64,000 nucleotides of DNA, taken from NCBI GenBank assembly GCA_946807835.1, contig OX327699.1:25532014-25596013 (forward strand), read 5' to 3'. Of the stretch, positions 14,005-24,705 are shown one piece after another. Numbering within the stretch: the stretch's first letter is position 1; each line of letters begins with the position of its first letter. The notes under the pieces are model-generated. The model saw only the letters and a list, made by a program, of their open reading frames with translations. It was not told where the DNA came from and did no database searches. A program made the translations under genes and the position numbers. This DNA comes from Ailanthus altissimus. Its lineage: Eukaryota; Streptophyta; Magnoliopsida; Sapindales; Simaroubaceae.

Positions 14005-14919
14005 ATGGGGAATTGCCAAGCCATAGATGCTGCAACACTGGTTATTCAGCACCCATGTGGGAAAGTTGATAAATTTTATTGGCCGGTGAGTGCTAGTGAG
14101 ATTATGAGGATGAACCCTGGTCACTATGTCGCTCTTCTCATCTCCACCACCTTGTATCCAACTCCAACTCTAACAAATAATACTAACAAAGAAGAATTCC
14201 CCAACAATAATAACAGCAGCAGCAGCAACAACAACAATAGCAGCAGTAGCAACAACAACAACAATAGCAACAGCAACAGCAATAGCAACAATAACAACAT
14301 CAACAAGGGCAATTCTGTTCGTTTAACAAGGATTAAGCTTCTCCGGCCGACGGATACTCTTGTTCTTGGCCAAGTCTATAGACTTATCACTACTCAAGGT
14401 ATGCTATTGAATTCTTGTTTCCAGTTTTTAAGAAGTTGTCTTTGATTTGAAGTAATCAATATATATGTCTTACATATATGGTTTGTGGTTACAGAGGTTA
14501 TGAAAGGGTTGTCAGCAAAGAAACATGCAAAGATGAATGGAAACAGGCCACAATCAGCAGAAAAGCCAGAGAGGGCAAATGAGAAGCCAAGAAGATCTGA
14601 ACTTGATAAAGACAATCAGGTGAATTTTCGTTCTGCTTAAGTTTTATACAATTCTTTGTTAATTTTTTCTGTAGTAAATCACCACTTGATACCTTTTAAG
14701 GGTCCTTCCAAGATTTTCCAAAGAGTATTGTCTTATTCTACATTGTTTCAGTAAATTTTAATAGTTGAAACGTGTTTCTGATCATATCAAGCTCGTGTTC
14801 AGGTGATGAAACATGAAAGACACCGGCCAAGAACAACAACATCATCAACTAACTCCTTTGCAGCCAGATCAAGAATGTGGCAACCCTCCTTACAAAGCAT
14901 CTCAGAAGCTGGAAGCTGA
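14005..14919 (+). CDS. DUF4228 domain protein with long Asn/Ser tract
   Basis: Three exons, 14005-14398, 14495-14619 and 14803-14919, joined through GT-AG introns, give 211 residues ending SLQSISEAGS. The N-terminus MGNCQAIDAATLVIQHPCGK, followed by a Y/FWPV-type motif and MNPGHYVALL, is typical of plant DUF4228 (PADRE-like) proteins, which are often stress-induced. Gly2 and Cys4 make the start a good N-myristoylation plus palmitoylation signal, so membrane attachment is likely. Residues about 64-100 are almost only Asn and Ser, encoded by AAC/AAT/AGC triplets, inserted between the N-terminal DUF4228 block and the conserved RLTRIKLLRPTDTLVLGQVYRLITTQ-like block (given here as RIKLLRPTDTLVLGQVYRL). 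The C-terminal third is basic. Molecular function in the family is not known. Confidence 0.88.
14194..14306 (+). repeat. coding AAC/AGC trinucleotide tract
   Basis: Imperfect triplet repeat of AAC, AAT and AGC inside exon 1 of the DUF4228 gene, giving alternating Asn and Ser runs. Such tracts vary in length between alleles. Confidence 0.85.
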
Positions 14920-17298
14920 TCATTCTTGCACATCTTCCCACATGCTGTACTGTAAGAACCTGAGGAGCCACAGAATCCCATAAGCATAAAAATTCGGCCT
15001 TTGTTAGTGCTCTTATTATCATTCAATGAAATGGGTAGCTGGCCAAGGTAACAAAAATTTTTCTGCAAAGTGCAGTTCTTTCTGAGATTCTGAGTAATGC
15101 AAACTTGTATAGCGAACGGTGAAAGTCCAGAAAAGTTGTAATCAAGTTCTCTTCAGTAATGAAGTTAAGAATTTCTCCAAAAAAAATCAATTTTTGTGAT
15201 TTTTGTTGGTTATTAACTCTAGCGATCTGTTTGATAGATGATAAAGAGTTAGCCAAGAGGTCCATTGCCTGAGTGAGAAAAAAATGCTCATTATTCCAAG
15301 GTCCAAACTTATGGGTTTTGATCCATAGTGCATAGTGGTTTATTATTAGTCACTTTCATGCGCAAGATTTATTTACTTCAGATGCTCATAGATCTTCTAT
15401 TTTCATGCCAAAGAGAAGATGGGTTACCATGATACAAGGAACAGAAACTGTAATTATTGCTTTGAAGGACCACACCTACTTTTTATTTTGTTTTTTCAGA
15501 GACTATAATTGATTGATTATAGGAAACTAAGTAGATATATAAAATGATGATGATGATCCTGAGCAGTTTCACCGGCTAGTTTGGAGCCAACCCAGAAAAT
15601 AAATTTCAAAACTTTATTATCATTAATGTTCCTCTGTATAATAAAAGATACCTGGAACCTTGCCCTGGAACTATTTAATTGGGGATTTTTCAGCTGAAGC
15701 ATCAATCCTTGCCAGCACTAAGATACCATCAAGGGGGAAGTCAACTCAAAAACAATTCATTTTACTGTACAAACACTATAAAAATAATTAAAGGTATAGT
15801 GTATTTAATATAAATTATCTCAATCATATGATCCGGATTTATGTCAGTTCAAGTTCAGCTGAGGAATCATAATTTTATTTACTCGATTACCATATACAAA
15901 CACTTGGTTTGGTTAGAGATAAAAGGGAGACGGTGCTTTCTAACTCAACAAAACTCAAAACACTTGGGAAAAAGGATTATAATCTAATTCAAGTGAATAA
16001 TCAAACTCAGATAATGTGGACGGATCATTCCATTAGTCGGGTGATGAATCACTGTCCTTTTCTTTCATAAGAGGAAGGGTTTAATATTCTCATTATTTGA
16101 GAATAGACTTGATTTTTATTGGGACTAAATTTTTATGCAGTCTTAAATCTAATCTACATTGGTCTCAATGAATCCAACCTCAAATGTCAATGTTAGAAAA
16201 AAAATTCAGATAATGTCAAATTTGTGGATTGTTGTTGGGTTCTTAATGCTATATGTATTGCATCAACTTGTCCATTTTCTTTCCAAGTTAAGAAGCAAGT
16301 CATACATGGACTCTGGCAAACCAAAAGATTGCCTTTTCTTTGTTAAATTTCATAGAAAGTGGGACAACTGTAACGAATTGATCAGAAGCGCACTATTTGA
16401 AAATTCTGCAAGCATGAATTGAAACTAGGTGTAGTACCCTTACTAAGGGTCATGTTGAATACATGAAATTAATACATAAAATTCTTTACATGGGGGCCAT
16501 TTATTTTTTGGCATGATATAACAAATTTCTATTGCATAATATATGAATTTTGTCATCATTTTAAAACAACCACTGATATGCAACAAGATTAATGAATGAT
16601 GGAGAGATGTATTTATGTTGTAGGCCTCTACTGGGCTCGATTGAGCTTGCTGCATAAAATCTTCTCACAAGCTGAATCACCCTTATTAATGTTTGAGAGT
16701 TACCCCTCTCAAGCAAGGCAGAAATCTAGTGGTTCTCCTTTGGATTTGGTTTTTGGAGGGGTAGCTCAAACTTGAAAGTTGAAAGTCCAGAAAGCTACTT
16801 CAAATTTTTCTGACCACAAAAAGACATCCATTTTCTTTTCAAGAAAATTCAATGGCATTGCTATCAAAATAGACTCAACGTTTCAAAAAATGATTGTCTT
16901 GATAGGAAAATGACTTGAGGCAACTTGCATTGCTTACGTTGGAAGTATGAAGTAATTGTTAACTACCAATAATCAATACTGATGTCAAATGAACTTTGAA
17001 AACATGAAAACGAGTACTCTACAATGAACTTGGAGGATAGCCTTCCACGTTGAAAGGCAATCATGACATAAACTCAAAAGTTTGACCATTCCACTCAAAA
17101 AGTGCCATGCTCGGCACTCTTAGTAGCCCCCAAATCAAGTGCAGAAGTTCTCACTATGATCAGTAAGGTTTGCAGAGTCTGTCCTCCTACATTTAGCATA
17201 TTGCCAAAAAGCACAGTAAGCATGTTGGGAGTCCGTAAAAGTGCATTCAGGTCTAGAGGCTGACAATTCAGTTTTATATAATTGAAAAATACACCGAG
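14920..17298. other. intergenic region between DUF4228 gene and copia element
   Basis: After the DUF4228 3'UTR no gene can be assigned. A plus-strand frame of 87 codons at 16159-16422 shows no family features. On the minus strand a longer open stretch ends at 17095 (listed separately). The rest is ordinary AT-rich DNA. Confidence 0.45.
17095..17262 (-). other. unrecognised open stretch, possible exon or gene relic
   Basis: Reading the minus strand from a possible acceptor (ttgtcag) near 17262 gives about 55 codons without a stop, with a plausible composition (for example NMLTVLFGNMLNVGGQTLQT), ending at a TGA at 17095-17097. The frame stays open up to the copia target site at 17299. It lies directly beside the retrotransposon, so it could be the last exon of a gene disrupted by the insertion. 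I do not recognise the protein and no start is visible; chance cannot be excluded. Confidence 0.2.
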
Positions 17299-17303
17299 AT
17301 AAG

Positions 17304-17597
17304 TGTTAGAACGTGTGATATTTTTCTTTAACTTTGTAAGAAACTTATTTTAATAAGGGTAGCTTATTATAATAGTTTGATAACTTTTACTCGTCTTTGT
17401 TTCAGTTTTATTTCCTTGATCTCAGGGTTATGTTTTTAAATTCAAAAAACAAGTTGGTTACTGCATGTTATCACAATCAAACAACTTGTATAAATATAAA
17501 AGCTTGATGAATAAAATTTGGGTCAATTGTTCTAGAATTTCATCTATGTACTTATTTTTCAAATTAAGTTATTTAGTTAACTTAAAATTTGTTAACA
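17304..17597 (+). repeat. left LTR of the 17.3-23.9 kb copia element
   Basis: Starts TGTTAGAACG and ends GTTAACA. It is directly repeated at 23600-23892 with roughly 30 differences counted by eye, suggesting an old insertion. Confidence 0.92.
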
Positions 17598-19330
17598 TTG
17601 TATTAGAGTCCTAATGATCTCAAGGGCAGTGGTTGTGTGAAAGGCAAAGACTAGCCAATGAATTTTTTTTTTAAATTATGTTCATTTTTTTTCCAACATC
17701 TGAGGGTGTAAAAATGGCTTCCAACAACTTTATTGCACCTACTCATTCTCTATTTGCAGGTGAAAATTATCTAATTTGGACAGCCAAAATGAAAGTCTTT
17801 GATCTATAAAAAACAGTAGATACAGGGAGAGAACTCCACCATTGCCTCCAAATCCTACAATTGCTCAAATCAAACAGCAAAGTAAGGAGTGCTCAAAGAA
17901 CTTCAACGCACTGTCAACAATACACTCTTTAGTATCAGACACAATTTTCACTAGAATTATAACCTGTGATGCTGCTAAACATGCCTAGGACAAGTTGAAA
18001 GATGAGTTTCAGGTAGTGATACAACTAGACAAATTCAGGTACTAAATTTATGAAAGGCATTTGAAATTCTAAGGATAAAGGAGAATGAGACAATAAATGA
18101 ATACTCTGACAAGCTCATGAAGATTGTCAATCAACTCAGATTGCTTGGAAAAGAGTTGACAAACAAGAAAATAGAGAAAAAGGTACTGGTTAGTGTACCA
18201 GAGAGATTTGATGCCAAATTTTCATCTTGGAAGACTCTAAAGATCTTACTAGGATGAGTTTATCAAACTTGATTAATTCTCTAAAAGCTATTAAACAAAT
18301 GAGGGCTATCAGACTTGAAGAGTCAGTTGAACATGCCTTTCAAGCTTTACAGAAGAATAAACCAACAAGCAACACTGTAGGGGGGAGCAAACCAACTGGT
18401 AAAATATGGAAGAGAAGAAAGTTAGTAATGAGCAGAAAAATAGTATTTAGAAGGAAAAATATCCTTTTTGTCCTTACTACAAAAGAAGAAACTATTCAGA
18501 AATTTTTTATTGGTACAAACCTAGACTCCAATGTAGAATCTGCAATCAACATGGACATATTGCAAAGGTTTATAAAAATAAAGTAAAAGCTCCCCCATAG
18601 CAAGCACAAACAGCACCATAACAAAAAACTACAAGTGAAACCTTGTTTGTTATGATTGGATACCCTGCTAAAAATGGAACAAAAGGATAACTTGTGGACA
18701 GTGGCTACTCAAGCCATATGACTGCAGATTTAAAAAGTTTCAGAGAGCTTGACAAGCCTTATAACTTAATGGTGTAGATTGGTAATGGAGTCTGACTTGA
18801 TGTTAAAGGAAATAGAGTAATTGCTGCCAACACAGAACCAGGTATCAAAACCATTTTTAATGTGTTGTATGTACTTGAAATCTCTCAAAATCTGCTGAGT
18901 GTAGGTCAGCTTATGGATAAACATTATGACTTGCTATTTAAGGGTAATAAATGTAATATAGTTGATCCTTCAGGGGATGAGCTTAGAAATGTTAAAATGA
19001 AGGACATGATTTTTCCTTTAAACCTAAAATAAACTGATCTGCATGCTTTCCCAAGCCAAGTTGATAATTCAATTCTCTAGCATAAGATATTAGGGCACTT
19101 TAGCTATTCTACATTAAAATCAATGCATAAAAATGAGATAGTGCTGAACTTACCTGAAATTGCTCATGAAAATTATGTTTGTAGTACATGTCAGTATGGT
19201 AAGCAACACAAGTTACCATTTCTGCTGGAACATAAAGAGCATCTGAGAAATTACAGCTTATGCATTCTAATATTTGTGGCCCCATGAGTGTATCCTCTTT
19301 GAATAAGACCAAGTATTTCTGATTTTATTA

Positions 19331-19507
19331 ATGATTACACAAGATATTGTTGGGATTTTTCTTAAGCAAAAGTCAGAGGCCTTAGCAGAGTTCAAAGCAT
19401 TGGTTGAAAAAGAGAGTGGTTGCTCTATCAAAATGCTAAGAACTGATAATGGTGCTGAATATGTGTTCACTAATTTTAGGAGTTTCTGTGATCAGAATAG
19501 CATAAAA
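19331..19507 (+). pseudogene. copia integrase core, left part
   Basis: Open frame with integrase core features (LRTDNGAEYV followed by FRSFCDQNSIK), stopping where a 1.97-kb insertion begins. The continuation (QLTLPYTPQQNEVSERKNRS) resumes at 21478, after the insertion. Removing the insertion and one copy of the flanking AAAA restores the frame. Confidence 0.8.
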
Positions 19508-21473
19508 TTATCGACGCATGATCTTAGACACGTGAGTGTATGCATGTGCAATTGTGTCTATTGCCTAACGCAGCGAAATAAATTTTACAATAAACACAAT
19601 AAATAAATATATTAATCACATTAATATATTTATAAAGTTAGAGAACTCATCAAACTTGTAACGTTATACACGTATTTTTTCTGGAGTCCGCATGGAGACC
19701 AACTCGTGTGCAGTTCTAGTCATCAACTCGGGGGATTGGTGAGCTAGAACAGCAGCTCCATATTTAGCCTAGGACTAACTCTTAATCCCCAAAATAGTCA
19801 GGAGTGAATTTACATCATTTTCTCCAAAAGGATAAGAAATGAAGAGTTTGAAGCAATACATAATTGCTCTAAATGGAAGTATAGAGGAAAATGAAACAAT
19901 TTTATTTTTTTCTCTCCTCTATTTTTTTTTCTTTTCTTTTTTCTTTCTTTCTTCCTCCTCTTCCTTTCTCCTTCATTTCTTCTTCTCTTCTCTCCCTCGG
20001 CTGTTTGGCCAAATCTTTTGCTTCTCTTCTCTTTCTTTTACAATTGAGAAATGACCATTTTGCCTCTCATAAATAGTTACCAAGTTCACCCTCTAGTAGG
20101 TTCCACAAAATTTCACACTTGGATAAACTCAACTGAGGGTCTACAATACACTACGTGTCATAATACAATTAATAAATAATATTTATTAACTAATTATTGT
20201 ATTTAACACTTAAATACAGATACGCACGCATTCCCGTGGAAGTGCTGAATATTACGGGATTAAACAATTTAATCCGACACGCTGTCCCAGTACACAACGA
20301 GTACACTCCATATCGTGGGACTCCCTAGGTCCTACGCTTGATTCATAAAATGGAACTATTCCATAAGTCCGTGAACAATGCCCCATGCATACATCACAGA
20401 TGCACAAATCAACGCGTTGAACCATACAAGCTGAGGTTACAACATATACGTATAGTTCTTCCGTCATGATATCCAGGATGTGCAGGGATATAGATTATTA
20501 CCGTCAAATCCCCTTGTGCTCATCCATGTCCTATCTCCAAACTTGTATCTCAATGAACAATATATGCAAACTCCTTTGCCATATTGTTCGACCCTGGCAG
20601 AACTCTTTCTCGGGATGATTACTTGTGGCCACAAGACTTTCTGAGATACAGTCTCGAAGTATCTGGATATCTAACTCCATATGGGAGTTAACGGATCCCA
20701 TATCTGTACGCACCGGACTCCATAAGCATCGGACCATACTCAGTGACACCCAGCGGTCACACAATGAAAGGTCTGTAACATGCGTGGAACCAAAGTATGG
20801 TGGATCACTTACAAGCCCACTGTGGCACTCAGGTCAAAGGACCACGTATACTACTCAACTTGAGAAGACCCTCCGTTGACGGCTTACATTGGGTGTCTAT
20901 CGGAGGCCCTCGTGAGTCTGTCCCATATCCAGTCCTAACTGGATACCCATATGTCAATATGAGCTCCAAGCTCACAATCGGTCATGAACGACCATCTATA
21001 CCCGATAGGTACGACATATGCTGATATATATATATATATATATATATAAAGGTATCACCGACAGATCTGCATCGGCAGAAATAGATCAGAGATAATTATT
21101 TGAGAACACACTTACGCAACTTGCATTTTCTGGCACCCGATTGTAACTCTTGGAACTATGCAGCTACTAATATATTCCCAGGTCTATGTCTCATTACAGA
21201 CAATGCTCTAACTCTTAGATCTGCTGAGTATTATAACCAGCTAACACTTAACTATGCTAACATTTAGCAATTATATGTCTCAGCGTGGCTAATTATAAGC
21301 CCTTATCTAAACTTTTTAGATCTGATCCGAATTCCTTCAGATCTACAATGTCTGTAATGTTACATGCATAATACTATATAATTGGGTATTAGAGATTTAA
21401 TGAGAAAGTACACTTGTATAAATACACAAGTATATGTACATTCAGGGATGACACGTAAGCACTGACCCTAACA
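19508..21473 (-). mobile_element. LTR-like insertion nested in the copia integrase (repeat family copy D)
   Basis: A 1966-bp block interrupts the copia integrase frame and is flanked by AAAA on both sides (19504-19507 and 21474-21477). On the minus strand it begins TGTTAGGGTCAGTGC and continues through ACGTGTCATCC. The same start (TGTTGGAATTTGTGCTTATGTGTCATCC-type, divergent) is seen in the repeats at 51964 and 63527. A core of several hundred bases (20220-21474) is shared with copies near 52-53 kb and 62.4-63.5 kb. It has no convincing protein-coding capacity. The TG start, missing coding content and repeated termini suggest a solo LTR or non-autonomous LTR element; the far end does not show a clean CA, so class is uncertain. 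Confidence 0.7.
21023..21048. repeat. (TA)n microsatellite
   Basis: Pure TA dinucleotide run inside the nested LTR-like element. Likely length-polymorphic. Confidence 0.9.
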
Positions 21474-21477
21474 AAAA

Positions 21478-23570
21478 CATCAATTGACATTACCCTATAC
21501 ACCCCAACAAAATGAAGTGAGTGAAAGAAAAAACAGATCCGTCTTTGAGATGGTAAGATGCTTATTATTTGAGAAAGAAAAGCCAAAAAGCTTCTGGGCA
21601 GAGGCAGTTAATACCTCTGTGTATCTATTGAATATCTTGCCTGCAAAGGTCTTGAATGAGACAACAACTCATGAAGCTTGGACAGGTTTTAGGCCTTCTG
21701 TGGAGAAATTTAAAGTTTTTGATTCTATTTGTTACACTCACATTCTAGAAGAGAAGCGGGATAAATTAGACCACAAAGTAGAAGCTGGTGTGTTTGTAGG
21801 ATATAACAGTGTAAGTAAGGGGTACAAAGTGTTTAATCTGAAAACTATGAAAGTATATGTTAGCAGGAATATTAGGTTTGATGAAAATGCTCAATAGAAT
21901 TAGAAAAAATGCAAAATCTCAATATCTAGCAAATGAGAAATGGAAGAAAACAAAACATCAGATAATCACATTAGATGAAGAATCTGATACTGAAGTTCCA
22001 GTTAGAGGTACCAAACCACTTACAAAAATTTACAACAAGTGCAACCTTGTTACCTTGGATCCTACTAATTATGAAGTTGTGACAAATTCAGAGGAGTGGA
22101 GAAATACCATGCATGAAGAAATGAATATAATTGAAAAGAATAAGACATGAGATCTAGTAGAAGTTCCTGCAAACCAGAAAGTCTTAGGGGTCAAATGGAT
22201 TTTTAGAATCAAGTTAAATCTTGATGGGTCTGTAAATAAGTATAAAGCAAAGCTTATTGTAAAAGGGTACTTCTGGCAGCAAAGGATAGACTACACAAAC
22301 ACATTTGCACCCATTTCAAGACATGACACCATCAGATTACTCATTGCTTTGGCTGCAAAGTTAGGTTGAAAAATAGTTCATTTAGATGTCAAATCAGCAT
22401 TCCTAAATGGTTTGCTCAATGAGGACATCTATGTTGAACAACCTGAAAGTTTCAAGGTACCTGAGAGTGAAGGAAAGGCCTACAAACTACATAAGGCCTT
22501 GTATGGACTCAAGTAGGCCCCTAGAGCCTGGTATAACAGAATAGATGAATATCTGCTATTGCAAGGATTCAAAAGAAGTCCAAATGAAGCCACACTTTAC
22601 ATTTTAGAAAATGGAACTGGTGTGTAGCTCATTATATCACTTTATGTTGATGATCTCTTAGTGATAGGAGGAGATGACGAGATTGTAAATCAATTCAAGA
22701 AAAAAAATGATGAAGGAATTTGAAATGTCAGACCTTGGTGTAATGAGTTATTTATTAGGGATGGAGATTCAACAAATGGATTCAAAGATCTTCATTTCAT
22801 AAAAGAAATATACTTGTGAAGTATTGAGAAAATTCTATTTGTTTTATGTCAAACCAGTAACTACACCTTTAATTCAAAATAAAAAGCTCAAAAAATGTGA
22901 TGAAGAAGAAAAAACTAATGCTCCACTTTATAGAAGTATCATAGGCAGCCTACTTTATCTATCTGCAACAAGACTAGATATCATTTATCCTGCAAGTTTT
23001 CTCTCTAGGTTCATGCAATCACCTAGCAAAATACACTTCAGAGTAGCAAAGAGAATTCTAAGGTATATTAAGGGAACATCTGAGTATGGACTTTTGTACA
23101 CAAGAAATAAGAGTAAAGAATTGCAAGAGTTCTTAGACAATGATTGGGCAGGCAATGTAAATGATTCTAAAAGCACATTAGGGTATGTTTTCTCTTTGGA
23201 AGTGTTGTGTTCTCATGGCATTTAAAAAAAACAAGAAGTGGTGGCTCAATCATCAGCTAAGGTTGAATACATCTTTGCTGCCAATACTGCAAATCAAGCT
23301 ATTTGGCTCAAAAAAATCTTATTTGATCTTGGACAACCTCAACATGATAGTACAGTTGTTTGGGTAGATAACAAATCTGCAATAGCCATTGCAAAAATTT
23401 TTGTGCTACATGACAGAACTAAGCACATCAATATCAAGTTTCATGCAATAAGAGAGGCTGAAAAATCAAGAAAAATAAAGATAAAGCACTGCAACTCAAA
23501 AGACCAACATGCAAATATAATGACAAAAGCCTTTCAAGAGCTAAGTTTGAGCATCTCAAGAACAAGTTAG
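21478..23570 (+). pseudogene. copia pol, right part (integrase end, RT, RNase H), broken
   Basis: Frame resumes after the nested insertion with integrase C-terminal sequence (to about 21895). Then come reverse transcriptase blocks (SEEWRNTMHEE, LDVKSAFLNG, YVDDLLVIGG) and RNase H blocks (DNDWAGNVNDSKSTLG; VDNKSAIAIAK). Stops interrupt it near 21895, 22148, 22366, 22514 and 22625, and there is a frameshift around 22700 (a run of A). Inactive. Confidence 0.85.
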
Positions 23571-23599
23571 GAGTATCCAAGCAAAATATTAAAGAGGAG

Positions 23600-23892
23600 T
23601 GTTAGAATGTGTAATATTTTTTTTTGATTTTGTCAGAAACTTATCTTAATAAGGGTAGCTTATCATAACAGTTTGATAAGTTTTACTTTATCTTTGTTTT
23701 AGTTTTATTTCCTTAATCTCAGGGCTATGTTTTTAAATTCAAAAACAAGTTAGTTACTGCATGTTATCACAGTCAAACATCTTGTATACAAGCAAAAGCT
23801 TGATGAATAAAATTTGAACAAGTTGTTCGAGAATTTCATCTGTGTACTTGTTTTCCAAACTAAGTTATTTAGTTACTTAAAATTTGTTAACG
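23600..23892 (+). repeat. right LTR of the 17.3-23.9 kb copia element
   Basis: Starts TGTTAGAATG and ends GTTAACG immediately before the ATAAG target duplicate. It pairs with 17304-17597. Confidence 0.92.
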
Positions 23893-23897
23893 ATAAG

Positions 23898-24705
23898 CAC
23901 AAGCATATAGAAGCAAACAGAGAACAGCCTCATTATGCTTCATCTTTATCCTCATATGACATATCGCGAACATATCTTAAAGCATCAATAACAACTTACT
24001 TCCTGAAAAACACCGAATCATAGGCCCAGCTTACTCCCTTTCTATTGAGGAGAGATTCATCTAAAATGGATTAGAAAGCCCTAGTTGTGTGAAATGCCTG
24101 GTAATTTTTCATTATTACCAGTTTTGCGATTCAATGCAAGAAAAACCATATAATAATTTTTTAGAGGACTTAGGATAATGCATGAAACTGTCAGTGCCAA
24201 TATCCGCCAAGATGTTCAACTTCTATCGCAGAGAGGAGAGCAAGCAAGTAATCTAAAATGTATATGAATAGTTGATAACTAATAATTTAAAAAAAAAAAA
24301 GCAGCATAATAAGTTAATAACTGAAAACAGCCACAGGATGAGGAACACAACCAACCGGTCCTTGTCAATGAATATAGAGTCCTCTATTTTTTTTTGTCAA
24401 TTAAAAAAAAAAAAAACAAGCTTCAAGTTAGAAACATAAACATACTGGACATCAACAATATTTATTTTAATGACTGAAAACTCACCCCTTTTTAAGTATT
24501 TGTCCATTCAAAGCTCACCTCACAAAAATTCAGTGAAAATCCAAACTCCTCTACTGAACATTTGTTTCCAATAACATAATATATATAAAAGTAATGAATT
24601 TTTGAGAGCTCTCATTGTATACAACAGTTGTATCCCTCTCTTGCTTGGAAACGCACAACCCAAGCCATCACACATCCACAATAATAGAAGAAAATTTCAG
24701 TGTAA
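23898..24705. other. flank between copia element and WLIM1 gene
   Basis: Mostly AT-rich sequence with A runs; the right end is probably the 3'UTR of the WLIM1 gene. On the minus strand a short open string reading ALRYVRDMSYEDKDEA then a stop (about 23935-23985) looks protein-like, but no consistent exon frame enters it. Confidence 0.4.

Larger units (their letters stand above)
17299..23897 (+). mobile_element. Ty1/copia LTR retrotransposon, decayed, with perfect 5-bp target duplication
   Basis: The element runs from 17304 to 23892 and is flanked by ATAAG at 17299-17303 and 23893-23897. The LTRs start TGTTAGAA and are about 294 bp long. A degraded tRNA-Met type primer site (ttgtattagagt) follows the left LTR, and a purine tract (aaagaggag) precedes the right one. 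Internal order is copia: gag start near 17714 (motif NYLIWTAKMKVF), a zinc-knuckle-like trace near 18530-18590, a protease trace near 18697 (VDSGYSSHMTA, with a stop just before), GAG-pre-integrase and integrase around 19080-21700, reverse transcriptase around 22080-22760 (YVDDLLVIGGDD) and RNase H around 23110-23560. Several in-frame stops and frameshifts make it incapable of full translation. It carries a nested insertion at 19508-21473. Confidence 0.92.

Noticed and set aside
14124..14312. Minus-strand poly-Leu frame
   Set aside because: Antisense shadow of the AAC/AGC triplet tract in the DUF4228 gene.
16159..16422. Plus-strand frame of 87 codons
   Set aside because: No family resemblance; the opposite strand is equally open in parts; no promoter signals.
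19839..20076. Frames in a CT-rich stretch with many Phe and Ser codons
   Set aside because: Pure composition effect of a pyrimidine tract inside the nested LTR-like element.
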